Below the pieces are notes generated by a model that did no database searches, had not been told where the DNA came from, and saw only the letters and a list, made by a program, of their open reading frames with translations. Shown in pieces: positions 1 to 18,905 of a stretch of 64,000 nucleotides of DNA; positions within the stretch are counted from its first letter, which is position 1; the number at the start of each line of letters is the position of its first letter. This stretch comes from Litomosoides sigmodontis (lineage: Eukaryota > Nematoda > Chromadorea > Rhabditida > Onchocercidae). Location: the NCBI GenBank assembly GCA_963070105.1, contig OY718807.1, forward strand, positions 8,595,983 through 8,659,982. Direction: 5' to 3'. The translations under genes were made by a program, and so were the position numbers.

Positions 1-1728
1 TGGTTGTGGTCCGAAAATATTGTATGGATGATATGGACCATTACTCACCATCGGTTTACATCAATCTTACTTTATGAACAATGTGATATCTGTCGCAAAA
101 AATCTTCCTCAAATGGATCATACTTATTGTCTAGTAATACTCTACAAAAACAAAACGATCAGTTAAGTAAGACAGAGAGACGGAAGCAAAATCAATGACG
201 CGATTGCTCACGTATTTAACGTAATCAGCAATGATATATTACTTCTCATTCCAATTTTGTCTCTTAATTAATATTAACTGCGTAAAAAAAACAACTCTAA
301 AAATTGACTTCCTCTTGCAATCAAATTAAGCTTATTCCTAAGCGAATTACAATTTTGATAATAAAAATGATCAAAGTGTTTTATTGATAAATTTAAAGAG
401 GAATCTTAATAAGTAGCTGAATAACTACCAATGAAAATCTTTAATAAATAAACAATTTCAAATAAAGAGCAGAAAAAAAAAGTAGCAATTTTATTTTTAA
501 AACGTTTAATTATTTTGTCAATTCAGAATTCTATGCAAAAATTTAGCAATCTCATAGAGTGAAATGTAAATAATGTTATTCGCGCAAAAATTCGTAATTT
601 CAAAATTCTACTTTTTAAAGAAATATGTTACCTATTCAAAATACAATTAAATTAAGGAATACATATGTGCACGTAATAGTTGCAAGTACAGGAAGGTGGT
701 AGCGTGGCATTTTTAAAAATGAGGTTAAAATTTAAAAAAATTTAGAGAGGCCGTAGGATAACCTTCTATTCTGTGATTTTTTTTTTTGTCTTTTAGGTAA
801 AATAATTTCTTCATTTGCAACGTTCAACAATTAACGTAGAGGTAGGTGGACACGCCCAGGACGAAATGACTGAGTGGGTTGGAGAGAGGGAGGGGGTGTC
901 TGTCGCTGCAGCCACGCCCAGCGTTACTACTCCACGACACCGTATGACAGTACACAAACACACATATACACACACGCACACGTACGTACGCACGTGATGG
1001 AAGATACTGGAGCAATGTGATAGTTATGTAAAGAATTAGAATCTAAAACGGTGCAGTAATAGGTATGGAGGGGATAGTTACGCTTAAATGAAATTTAGAA
1101 CCATTTTCGTGGATTAAAAGAGAAGAAAGTGTAATTTTGCAATTTTTCAAGTGCAAATTTTCACCTTATAATAACTAAAATAAAGGAATATCAAAGGTAT
1201 GTGCTAGTCGTTGTTCTTCAATTACAACAATGCTTTTGTAAAATTTTGTAGAAAAAAATTTGCAAATATGAATGCAATATTTTAAACTAAACTAATTAAC
1301 GATTAAAGCAAAAAAATTGCAAATTTAAAATTTCCATTTCAAATTTATTTTCCTTATAATTTTGATAAAAATTAGAATAGTGAAATAGACGCAAATGAAA
1401 TTATCGCTAGCCAATCTCAATTCATCACTCATATCACCTCAATTACTTTTTGTTAAGAAAAGAAAAAAAAAAGAGAGAGAGAGGAGATGAAAAATTTTTT
1501 CTTATCAAATAATTAGTTTAAAATCATCGTATTATCTTACACTTGTAATTTATTCACAAATTATAATTACTTACGTAATACAGTAAACAGGGCTTATCTG
1601 GTATGATAATGATTGATGGCACGAGATTAATACGCTGGTCAAATGACAGTTGGTTACCAAAAGGTATTACTTATTCAAATTCCTATTTTCCTCTTTCCAT
1701 CATAAAAGTAGCTGCTAGTTATTGAATG

Positions 1729-1749
1729 ATTACAGGTTTCACCTGTAAT
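1729..1749. promoter_or_regulatory. Perfect 9-bp hairpin with paired CAGGT/ACCTG boxes
   Basis: ATTACAGGT, a 3-base TTC loop, then ACCTGTAAT form a perfect inverted repeat. The core CAGGT...ACCTG is a head-to-head pair of E2-box half motifs of the kind bound by ZEB/Snail-type zinc-finger proteins. A GC-richer patch follows at 1770-1850. A regulatory role is inference. Confidence 0.3.
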
Positions 1750-4700
1750 TGAAAGAATAGGTTAGACTTTGGTGGTACCCCCGCAGCGTGCAGTAGCGGC
1801 ATTCATCCGCGTGTTACACATCAGTGGACGATGAATTGATGACCTTTATTGCTGAAGATCCTCTCAACCGAGAAATGTAACTAACTTGAAAAGTATGCTT
1901 AAGTTAGCAGTTGTGGTTTGTGATGAAAAGTTTGCTATTATTTGAATTTGAAATTTTATTTTTCTCCTACACTGTTTAACTTACGAGGAATTGTTGAGTG
2001 CATGTTTGTCTTCTCAAATTAAGGAAGTGTATAAGAGTGTGAATTAATTTCAAATTTTTATATTTCAAAAAATTGTTGCGTAGGGAAAGATAATTAATTA
2101 ATTGTTTTGCAATAAGGTGGCAAGAGGGAGATAAATATTAATGGAAGTTGCAAATAAAGTTTCCCTTTGTTTTTTTGCTAAATGTCGAATGTGGCAATGA
2201 ATTAATTATTTGAAATTATAAATTGTGTGCAGTAAGTGTCAACCACTTTAGTCGATCATCAAACGATCATGCGTTTATCGCAAATTTCAAATTTCATCTG
2301 TCAGTGCAAGTCTCAAATGCATTGTCATGCAAATTTCCGTTGCCACTGATCAGTATCAGAGGAGCGTTCCTTTCCCGAGTGGCATAAGCTGGTAAATTAG
2401 TGGGATAATCCGGCTTCAGCAAAATTAGGAAACTCTTAATTGGCGAAGACAATTTGCCCCAAGTAGGTATCGCTCCGCAAAAGCAAAAGGTTGAAGTTGA
2501 TTGGGATGGATAGGAATGTCTTTGATGTTAGCGTATGGCATAAAGGTGAAAGACAGGTGTGATAGCAACGATCCGCCCTTTTCAACTATCCTGTTAAAAT
2601 TGAAGGTAATTTTCGGAGCAAAATCAATCCTATCGATATCGTCCATCTCTCTGACCAATGGACGATGTGTTGTCATCTTCAATCAGAAATTCATAATTGC
2701 TCACACCTTTCATTCCCTTTTTTTTTTTGTTTTTCACAACTCAGTGCTACTATTATGTTTCTGACAAATGACAGATATTTCATATGACGGATGATGGGAC
2801 AAGATAAAAGATTTGTGATATTGAAATTTTGAAGAGAATTTGATGAGGAAGTTGGTAAGCAATTAGATTGCTTTGAAGCAAATGAATTGGGAAGTTAGTT
2901 GGTAAGAGTTCACATAACTGTCAGAAAACTAAATTAGAAATTCGTAATTTGGCAAAAAATTGATAACAATTGATTTAGTTGCAAAAAGCAAATGTAAAAT
3001 AATTTTAAAAAAAATTTTTGTGTAGCATCCGAAAAGCCTAAATTTTCAAAACTTTTTTTTTAGAAATAAAATTTTTATTAAACTTTTGAATTTGAAATTA
3101 ATGAATGGCGTTGTTTTCATTGAAATATTTCCTGCCTAGCAAATTTTCATAGCAAATTAAGAGGGAGAGAGAGAGAGAGAGAGAGATGAGGAGGAGAAAA
3201 GAAGGAAACAAGATGGAAAAATATCCATGATGGCTAACAATTTTGAGATTATCCCGCTCCATCTCAAATTTCATAGCCTTAAAAAAAAAAATGGTTGCAG
3301 GTGGTACTCGTCGTTATGGTTTCGTTCGTTCGTTATGCAAGTGCTACAACTGCTTTATACGTCATCGTACTTTTGCGATAGGAATTATTAAATTGCTTAT
3401 TGGAAAGCAAGAAAAGAGCATGAGATAGGAATCTCAGGATGAATGGAAAATTTGCAAACGATAATAATCGATAGGTCAGTTTTCCCCACTGACCTAGCAG
3501 CATTCAAATGTTAAATGACCGAGGTGAACAGTAAAGTTCTCTGTTAAATTTGATGATAGCGCAAAGAGCGTACCATAAATCCTACAGCAAAGTTATAGGT
3601 ACCAAATAAAATATGCTATGCACATATTGTAGCAGCAATAATTATTAAAAATTAATTTTAACTGAATTTTACCAAATTTTATCCTTTAGCTTATATTAAT
3701 GAACGTGGAAAGTAATTTGTGCTGTGTAAAAATCCTAAAGTTTTTTTAAAAAAAAAAAAAAAAAAGAAGATGCATAGAGGTGAACTGTGAAGTGAACGAG
3801 ATGAGATTAACATGAAGAACATTTTGCAGTGGTCAACATTGACGTATAAGATGTCGTTGGGTGATCGAAACTGACGTAAAAGATTGTCTTCCTCGATTGC
3901 TAGAGCTTCTCTAGCATTACCAGGACTCGACGTAAAATATCAATAAGCAGGAACGATACTTAATGCAAAAGTATGGAAGAGAGAGATCAATGAAGGTGCG
4001 AAGGATGAAAGTGTGCGGAAGTGATGAAAGGATGAACTCTCAAATTTCAAGTTCCAATGATTGTTGGCGTCATTGTGGTAACGCACGAAAGTGGACAATG
4101 TAGAAGTCGCCAACGATTGCTGAAAACTTTTCGCAAATAATGGAAGGAAGCAGAAATTATCACATTGCCTTGCTAATCCTAACTGATGGGTCAATTCAAT
4201 TGGAAAAATAATTCAGAGATTTGCAAAACAAAATAATAGCTTGATCGAAGACTAGCCGTCGCCTTAATTAGATTATCCGTAATTAATCGCTGTGTGAAGT
4301 TGCCGATTACTGTAGTATCGTTTGAACTGTGCACATTCCTCATTTCATTGCAAAAATTTTCCTCACCGATCAATTTCAGTAAAGCAATGCAATCGATGTA
4401 TGTGACCTCATTAGCGATTAATTAACACTCAAAGAATTGCCTATCCTGGAATTGCGGGCATTTTGAACATTGTCAAACGCATATATAATGTAATTTTTTT
4501 TTTAATTTTTAGTTTCTTCTTAACTTACTTATCGAAACGATATGTTTCCTAAATTACTTAAAAACTTTTCACGACTTGCCAAGTTTTATTGCATATTATC
4601 ACTTTTTAAAATTAATTCATAAATGACAACGAGTAGTTTCATCGATGATTTCCACATAAATGTATGGCACAACACCACTGCAACAATTGAGCATAAATTG

Positions 4701-4844
4701 ACGTAATGATCATTTCCGGAATCGGATCGAAGAGATGCATTTCCGATGATAGTAATGTAACATATAGTTATGCAGGAAATGTGACGTAATATTTTTACTT
4801 TACGTAACAAGTCTCATCTGACTTCTCTTTTACACTTTCATAAT

Positions 4845-4845
4845 T

Positions 4846-4876
<31 letters not shown>

Positions 4877-4890
4877 CAGTAGTAGTAGAG
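4845..4890. repeat. Imperfect TAG/TGG trinucleotide repeat
   Basis: A run of TAG triplets is interrupted by TGG units in the intergenic DNA upstream of MED24. It is simple-sequence DNA with no coding support. Confidence 0.8.
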
Positions 4891-5902
4891 TAAACAGTAT
4901 GTTATGATCAGATCCTCAAAGTAAACAAACTTTTACCACAATGATCTTTCTGGACTGTTTGTTACATTTTAGTAATTATCGGGAAGAATGGAAATTCTCG
5001 AGGAACTTAATTGGTCAGACGTTTTATCGAGGAATTTTTTAAAATAATTATCATGAAATAATAAATTATTACTCGATGCAATCATCAAAACTGAAAAAAG
5101 GACTGATATGAATTGAATGATAATTGTTGCTAAATTTAAAATGTTCAAAATGTGTTTTCGAATTTCGTCGATTGGATGATTGCTAATTCGTTCAAGAATA
5201 CAGCAAAAAATGATATTTTCGGAGAAAATTATGAATGAATGTGGCAAATAACTGATAAGCAATGAAGAAACTATGATAAAAATAAATATCTCGATTTCCA
5301 TTCACTCATAGTAATTTGAATTTTTTAATTTAAAATTTGCCTCACAGTTAATTTAACATACCACTAAATTTATGGAACTTTGCCAAATTTTAAAGATCGT
5401 TGTTGATCCTACCTGTTTGTTGCAGTAAATTACAAGTCATCTTTAGCCGGATAATTTCCAATTAATTAAACAAGAATTTAAATTACGCTTGCTTGCCACG
5501 TTCTGCCGCCGTGACTCGTCTGGGATAAATTCGAGTGAAACTAGCATTTTTCACAGTAGCTTCAGTGCATCACGCATTGCTAGCAAACTGAACATTCGAT
5601 CGTTTACGAGCGACTAGATGAACGTATTTGGACTAGGTGACCTTGCGGGATTGGGAGAGGAGTTCCGAGGTGTGAGCAAGGGTACTAAGTGAAAGTGGTA
5701 AATATCGCAGTAGCTGAGATGTTATGCTGTTTTATTGATCGTTTAAAGAGCACATGAGAAGTTAGAAGTCTTTCGTGTGATTGAATCCAGTCGACCCATT
5801 AGATGAAATTTAAACTTATCTTCATTTTGTTTCTTTCTTTTCTAGCTAAATAAAAGTGTTGCTTATAGTTTGAGGCGAAATGATATTTTAAAATTGCTTG
5901 AA

Positions 5903-5908
5903 TTTCAG
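5903..5908 (+). promoter_or_regulatory. Putative spliced-leader acceptor of MED24
   Basis: TTTCAG ends 16 bases before the MED24 ATG at 5925. Nematode trans-splice acceptors have this form and spacing. A cis intron from an unseen 5' non-coding exon would look the same, so this is inference. Confidence 0.4.
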
Positions 5909-5924
5909 TTTTTGTGTGATTTCA

Positions 5925-12219
<6,295 letters not shown>

Positions 12220-12281
12220 CATATGAAAATGTACTGTTGATTTGACCCTCACGGAACTATGTGTTTGATTTTGAAGTTGTA

Positions 12282-12287
12282 AATAAA
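12282..12287 (+). terminator. MED24 polyadenylation signal
   Basis: AATAAA lies 63 bases after the MED24 stop codon, a normal short nematode 3' UTR distance. A second AATAAA follows near 12336. Confidence 0.6.
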
Positions 12288-12585
12288 TGTGATGTATATT
12301 AGATTATAATTATTTTGTGTATTAAATTATAATGAAATAAATTTTGAGTAATGTCACTGCACCGTAATTTTCCAAACATCATTTATCGAATTTGGAATGA
12401 ACCAGATGCGGGACTGTCATTTTCCGCGTGTGCTCTTTGTGGTTTTCAAGTTGATTCTCAAGTTCTCATTCCCTAATGTTCAGAAGGATGAAAGAAAGAC
12501 ATTGTTCTTTGTGGTTGCATCCCTACCACGTCCGTTTTAGTTTTTACCATCTGGAAGGAAATATTCCCAAAACGTCAAACTGTAT

Positions 12586-12851
12586 GTGACACGTGGTGAG
12601 CTCATCAGCTTATCCAAGGAATGTCCAGTCATAAGAACCTCCATGCCTCCCGCTGTGCCATACCCTCTCCTGCAACCCCCGACGCCCGCGGCGGGGAACG
12701 GCACTATTGTCTGTCCCCAAACGCAAAAATTATGCTGTTGGCGAGTCCCAACTCGAGACTGCCACACGGGTCAGTCACTGCCCACAAAGTGCAATGGGCC
12801 GACCTCACCGTGGAGTACTCGCCTTCTTGATCGCGAGTCACCTCCCAGCCA
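12586..12851 (+). other. GC-rich island with an open frame ending at a strong donor site
   Basis: This is the most GC-rich stretch of the window. A plus-strand frame opens at ATG 12586 (MTRGEL...) and runs to CAA|GTAAGT at 12851/12852, a consensus donor. The encoded peptide of about 89 residues is rich in Pro, Ser, Thr and Cys and resembles no family I know. Minus-strand frames are also open. It could be an orphan first exon, a structured RNA or a regulatory island; no partner exon is visible. Confidence 0.25.
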
Positions 12852-14740
12852 AGTAAGTTTAACTAGCAACCACAAACTTGCCATCAATTCTGCCTGCTCA
12901 CCATTCCCGACGGGATACTCGCATTGCAAATTGCTATCGTTCTTTGCTTCTCTGCTCACACCAACGTTCATTTACTCTTCCCTCTCATTCTTTTTCTCTT
13001 CCTTCTCTCCCTCACATATCATACCTCTCAATGATACTTCGCGGACGCGCAACGTTCCCCTAACACGCACGCACACGCCATTTCAAATAGTTTTCGTGAA
13101 CTTTTGAGATGTTTCAGTGACAGAGTGATGGATGACAGATATCATCGATTAGCATTCAATTGTTACTGTGTGATTTGTGTTAGCGTTAACGTTACATTTT
13201 GTTCGCATAACGATTTTTGCATTTCTCCACACGTTTTAATAGCGTCAAAGCTAAGCTAATGCGTGGAAACGTCGTTTCATTTCTTTTAATTTCCTTTTTT
13301 GCTAACTCATTGCCTTCTTAGCGAACAATGTATAGTTAATTAATGTTAGCAATTGATGATTTGCCAATTGGTTCACGTCCTCTCAATGAGTGTGTCCTCC
13401 TTGGATGGTCAAGTTGAAACGGTCATTTCCTTATTTCTTTTAGTGAAGAGGTCAACAGAGACTGCTGTTGTCGTCAATTGCTACTAACTATCGTTGGTGC
13501 ACGTCAGCTACATACTAACCAGCAATTTTCAAACGATTTATTACTGTTGCAGGTGTGTTCGTGTCACATAAGTGGCACTCACTCCATTACAACTACCCAA
13601 ATCGAACATGAAAAAACGTCTGTCAACCGAATGAAACCAAAAATCGCCGTGTTTGCTCAATTTGTTGCAATGAATATTTGCTGCGTCATGCATGCAACGT
13701 GCGCTGCATGCTCGGTGAGAATCGTGCACACGTGTGTGACGAAAGTAGAAATACTTAGTAAATTTATAAAATGAAATAAATTCCAATGAAAATACTTCTC
13801 TCTCGAAGATCAAATGCATTTAGCGTGACATTTTTACGTTACTAGCATCCTGTTTGATTTCACATTATCCAACGCTTTCTAACATCGGATATCAACGTTA
13901 GTACGTGTGTACGTACATGTACGTGTACGTGTAATGCAGGTGAGGCAAAACTTTACTGCAAAAGTGCGATTTGTTCTGCGCTTGGGTAATGTGAGTTTCA
14001 CGTTCTTTTATTGCTAAATGCATTTGCTAAATTTTAATATTTAATCAATTAGCATATTAGTATTAATTAATTAATTAACTAATTGATTACACGTTAATAT
14101 ATTAGCAATGAATTGTTAGACGAAACATTCTCACCATTCATTTATTTGTTTCTAATTGAAATTCAAGTACAAATTTAATTTTATTTTGAAACTATCACGG
14201 AATGAATGAATGAATGGGAATATTGCTGTGAAATATACAATGATATTAGCATAGCGAAGTGGTAATCATAAAAAGCTAAACATTAAAAGCGTGCCAATTC
14301 GATTCAAAAGAAAAGAGAAAACAAAAACAATGAATCCTAATTAAGACCTACACAACTCCTACTTTTATCCGGTATAAATCGAATAAAATAATGAAAATAC
14401 ATTCAATGGAAATGTTTCACATTATTAAACGCAAATGAAAAGTTTAGATTTAAATTCTAAACTTTGACAATTCTTCAACGAAAAGAAAATAAGGGTCTCA
14501 GTCATAGTTTAATGTACACATCCGATGTTTATTCAAAACATCCTTCCCATAATTTTCGTGCTTAATTATTGAAATTAACATTGCTTGAGCATAATAAGCA
14601 CCTTATTTAAGAAGTTTTAAATCATTTCGTTAAAATGCTAACAGTTTCTAAATTATCCTAGTTTCTGCCTGTTTTTTTTTTGCACCATTCATTGTAATCT
14701 GAAATTTTGCAGATATTGAAAGTAATATAATTGTTACCTC

Positions 14741-14766
14741 TCTCTCGCTCTCTCTCCCTCTCTCTT
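14741..14766. repeat. TC microsatellite
   Basis: A short interrupted TC run lies about 60 bases beyond the homeobox stop codon, inside its likely 3' UTR. Confidence 0.85.
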
Positions 14767-14821
14767 CCCTTTCTTTGCCCTCCCTCCTTAATACTCAAAT
14801 CAATAAGGGGAAATTTTTACA

Positions 14822-17259
14822 CTATCTGGAACCAAAAAAGTACTGATGTGCGGAATAGGCCGATATTGGACAGTTCTGATTGTAAGCAGTAGCTGCAGCA
14901 GCAGCCTGATAGCTACTATACGTGTTATTATAGGCTGCTGCAGCACTGCTATCTAACATTTGTTGATAATACTGATGACTGCTGTAGAAGTATGAGTTTA
15001 AATCCTGAGGATGTGGATATGGTGGTGGCGGTGGTGGAAGTGTCATTTGATGTAACGACAGTGGTGTTGTCGTCGAGGTGGTCGATAGTGCTGTTGCAGT
15101 AGGAAATGTCTGTAAAATATAGTTTTAAACTTAATAAATTGAATTAATGAAATTAATTTTAGAAATGAAAAGCAAGCTAGAGTGTAACCTCTGATTAATT
15201 AATTAACTGATTGACACTAAACCCAATATGATCAACATCATTTGATACTTCAAGATGGAAAAAAAAGTAATCTAATTACTTTGATTTATTTTATTGCTAC
15301 ATGTTATGAATAATTAATTTTGGTCATATTTATTTTGAAGTTTTTTTTGTCATATTTATTTCAAAGTTACTAATTTTTTCAAAGTTAATAATTTTTAGAA
15401 TTTTTAGAACAAGCAAGCTCTCATCCAATAGTAATAGTATAATAACCGTTATATACATTAATGACAATGATAACAATAATATAATTTCTTTTAAGTGTTT
15501 TTTTCAAAATCTACTGATTAATAATGCAAGTTAGTTTATTGATTTATTTTTTGCAACAACTGTTGATTTTGATAAGTTTTACTAATTACCAAATTTTCTG
15601 TACAACCGGACCATAAGCTTTCAGTCATCTCAGAACTACGTGATAATGAACGATTAGTGGAAGATGAAGCTTGCTCTCTACCATCTGTTTTTTCCGCTTT
15701 CATTGAATTTCTTAAATTGCCAGATAAATTTTTGGAATTTTTTGAGCTGAAAATACAAGTGTAGTTGTTAGTGTAAACGAAAAAAAATTTTTTTTCAATC
15801 AAATTTTTTTTTGATAAAATATAGTGATTACTTAGAAGAATTTTAAATTAAGCAATCAATAACTACCTCCTTAAAAGTTACGCTCCAACACTAGAAGTTT
15901 GGAATGCCAGCAACTGTGTTACTGTGTTACTGCTTACTTGGTCTCAGGTTCACTAGCAAATTGTCCCAGAGGTTTTGGTGATACTGTCGAGGACTTCTCC
16001 TTTACTTCATCTTCCTTCATTGGACTACTGATGAGACCTGTTTGGTTGATGTTGATGCCAAGAGTACTTGTGGTACTACCATATGAAGATGAGCTAGCAT
16101 TGGTCGTCGTAATTGCTTGTGCTCCTTTCGGCTTTTGTCTCTCTTGTTGTCGTTGCTTGGCACGACGATTTTTAAACCATACCTGAGTTAGGATATATTG
16201 TAAAAATGCAATTATTTTATTCCAATTCATTGAATTAATTACTTCTCCGATATAATAGTTAAGAATTATTTTCAAAAATTTTTCCAATTATTTTTATTGT
16301 AAAAATGCAATTTGATACATTTTTCACTTTTCGTTACTAAATTTTATTATGACTAAAAGAAATTACCAAAAAAAAAATTCGTTTTTTGCAGCAAATTTTT
16401 GTTTTGCCATTTAAAAATTTCATTATGGTAATCAAACTATCACTACAGTATCCATTGTTGATGTTGACCTACGGGTACAAAAATAATAATTGTCATTTTT
16501 ATTTCATGACCTATACCGCCTTCGTCCAACAAAAAAATCCCCCCTTCTTAGCTAATGTCAAAACTCCTAGCTATTTCCATATTTGCCACAAATCAACGAT
16601 AGCAACAAAGAGGAAAAGCAATAATTGACAAGTGCGACAAATGCTCGCCAGATCAGACGGGTCTTTTTTTTCGGTATCTTTTTTTCTATCTTGGGCGACT
16701 TTTGAAAATGTTCACAACATTTAGCCTTCCTCCCCACAAAGCATTCTCTTTTTTGTTCGTGAAAAATGGGACAATTTTGCACTACTTTGTGTTATTGAAA
16801 TTTCTTGAAATTAATTTAAATATCAGAGAGGTGGAAGAGGTATGAGTGAAAGAAGTGATAGACAAAAATGATGATAACCTGAATTCGACTTTCTTGCAAT
16901 TGTATTTGCTCAGCAATTTTCTCCCTGGTAAATACATCCGGATAATGTGTTGTGGCAAACAGATTTTCTAGAATTTCAAGTTGCTGTCTGTTAAATGTTG
17001 TTCGCTCTCTTCGATTCTTTCGCGGAATCATTCCTGAAATGCAAAAATTGCACTCGCACTGATAGTTGTGAGAAAATTTTTTTGAAATTTAAAATTAGAG
17101 TGGATAATTGGACAAACCATTTGGGTAACTATTGGTAAACATTCCCATTGGTGCAATTGGATGGATGGGAGAGTAGCCAAATGTTGGTGCAGTATTTGTG
17201 GTACCAGATGGACATGATAGGTGAGCGTATGGATTAAATGGTACAGCACCATAGACCAT
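14822..17259 (-). CDS. Otx-family K50 homeodomain transcription factor (CEH-36/CEH-37 type)
   Basis: This is a nuclear DNA-binding regulator of the Otx/Orthodenticle class, which in nematodes specifies head sensory neurons. Minus-strand exons: 17259-17118, 17033-16879, 16182-15938, 15746-15590, 15109-14822, giving 328 residues with all phases consistent. The homeodomain spans about residues 54-113: [19 protein letters not shown] opens it, and recognition helix WFKNRRAK carries the Lys at homeodomain position 50 that selects TAATCC-type sites. The [10 protein letters not shown] start and QESRIQVWF join resemble the divergent CEH-36/CEH-37 branch more than canonical TTX-1/OTX2. An intron splits the homeodomain just before VWF. 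The N-terminus (MVYGAVPF) is Pro/Tyr/Asn-rich. The C-terminus is rich in Ser, Tyr and Ala with a run of five Ala, and ends YFFGSR. Which of the two C. elegans genes it matches cannot be settled here. Confidence 0.93.
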
Positions 17260-17285
17260 TTGATGTTCAGTAGCAATTTAAAATC

Positions 17286-17288
17286 CTG
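17286..17288 (-). promoter_or_regulatory. Putative spliced-leader or 5' UTR acceptor of the homeobox gene
   Basis: On the minus strand CATTGCAG ends 26 bases before the ATG at 17259, following a pyrimidine-poor tract. It is either a trans-splice acceptor or the 3' end of a 5' UTR intron. Confidence 0.35.
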
Positions 17289-18779
17289 CAATGTTTTTTT
17301 AAAATCAAGAAAAGGCGAAAGTTTTGCCCAATTGCAATAGCATTGTAAAACGAGTTCAAAAGTTCACAGTGCTGTATTTCTTTTTGCATTGCTGCTACAC
17401 TTTGACCTTTTCCGATTTTTGAAGTTTCACAAATGTCATTGCTGCAATGCTTGCTTGCATTCTTGCCGCAACAACAAAGAGCCTTTATTCTGAGAGAGTA
17501 TCGGAGTGATTTAAAACATTCAATGCTATTCTAGGAGTGACCTGTTATCCTAAAAGTGCGTTCAACTGTGATATGAACTACAACAAGCTGACATTCTTGT
17601 CTTCTTATCGTGTCATCCATCCACCCCTTTATCAGTGCTTCGAAACGAAAAATGCATTTATTTACTTTCTGTGAATAATTCGCCTTAGCAATGCTCACTT
17701 ATCACTTACTTACATTAGTATTATCCAAAGCAAACAAAATGAGAATTTCAGGAAAGAAATATATGCATTTATTAAGTCTAATCTTCCGCATGGCAAACAC
17801 TTCCTTCTCATCATTTCTACATTTCATCGGATGAAAATTAGAATAATTGCCAAAAGTTTATTTTCATACTTTGGGTGTGTGGTTAATTTTATTTTACTCT
17901 TCGAAATTCAAAAAGCTTCTCAGTTGACTGACACTAAGTTATAAAATGAAAATACCAAACAGGTGGATTAAAACGAAAGAGAAAGTAGGAAAATTCATTA
18001 ATACTTGACTGTGCAAAAATTGACTTAAATTTTAAGCTTTCAATAATATTTGAAATCTTTGCCAAAGCCTATGTAATCGCTTATTTAATTCTGAAGAATT
18101 ATTCACTTAATTAATTTGCGATAAAAATGAATTATCATTGAAAGCACAATTTCATTTAGTTAAAACTAATTATCTAATCCAATGTAATTGAAATTAGACC
18201 TAACGATAATTTAAATATTAACAAATTAGCAGATAGCCAAGCGCAATTTGTTATCAAAACTAAGCTCAATTGTCATGAAAGAAGTAACTAATTCAACTAA
18301 ACTATTTCAGATGCTACAATAGCGACTTCGAATTGTAATAACCGTCTGGCAGTTGGCGGGTGAAATTTCTGCATATTAATAGCATTGCAATATGCTCTAC
18401 GATAAAACATGCAAATAAAATTGACATTTTGCATCAATTTGAATTGAACAAGGAAAGAGAAATGCTAGCTCATTCGAATCGAAAGAGAACGAAATTTTCA
18501 AACCAAAAAAAACATACTTAATTCTTTTTAAATAAAAGAAAAAAAGAAATTTGATGAAATTTTAAAAATTTTTTCTTCATGTATTAAATAGTATTTTGCA
18601 ATTGCATTTCACATTTCAATATTACAAAAAATTGTTCATCCTAAATCTTTTATACTTTACCTGAGCAGGTAGCACCTATTCAAATATATAGGTTAAATTT
18701 CGATACCTAAAATTTGCTAGAAGTTAAAGTTAGGAAGGAATAAGGTAAAGGAAATTATTGGACAGCTTATCCAAGGCAG

Positions 18780-18905
18780 TACAAACATTACAAAGTGATT
18801 TCGTGGGCGGAGCGTTGCAGATCATCAACCTTACAGCGCCCAATTGCAGACGGTATAGCGAATACCGTATCACTCCCCTTCCATCCACATCCACTGCTAT
18901 CTTAT
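18780..18905. promoter_or_regulatory. GC-rich island with hairpin, 1.5 kb upstream of the homeobox gene
   Basis: This 125-base patch of balanced composition sits in very AT-rich DNA. It contains CGCCCAATTG followed by a perfect hairpin, ACGGTAT-AGCGA-ATACCGT (18850-18868), then a pyrimidine-rich stretch. A similar arrangement recurs at 23205-23345. I read it as a candidate cis-regulatory element. Confidence 0.35.

Larger units (their letters stand above)
1..5900. other. AT-rich region without a recognised gene
   Basis: No ORF here has splice-site support or a family resemblance. The sequence is mostly AT-rich with short homopolymers. More complex, GC-richer patches occur near 830-1000 (ending in CA/ACGT repeats), 1730-1860, 2440-2700 and 5490-5700. 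They may be regulatory DNA for MED24 or for a gene off the left edge. ORFs of up to 87 codons at 2425-2764 are open on both strands, which suggests compositional openness rather than coding. A GA run lies at 3163-3186 and a TAG/TGG triplet run at 4845-4890. Confidence 0.6.
12290..14821. other. Intergenic region between convergent MED24 and homeobox genes
   Basis: The two flanking genes converge here. The left part carries a GC-rich island (12530-12860) and a CT-rich stretch. The middle (13440-13930) is fairly complex, has ORFs open on both strands and ends in a palindromic GTAC/ACGT-rich patch near 13903-13932. The right part is AT-rich and would hold the 3' UTR of the minus-strand homeobox gene; AATAAA on the minus strand at 14528-14533 is a candidate poly(A) signal. 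A TC run lies at 14741-14766. I recognise no gene. Confidence 0.55.

Noticed and set aside
2425..2764. Opposed 85- and 87-codon ORFs
   Set aside because: Mutually antisense and without family resemblance; more likely conserved non-coding DNA or chance.
13478..13819. Overlapping ORFs of 92-98 codons on both strands
   Set aside because: Both strands are open at once, with no splice partners and no recognisable product.
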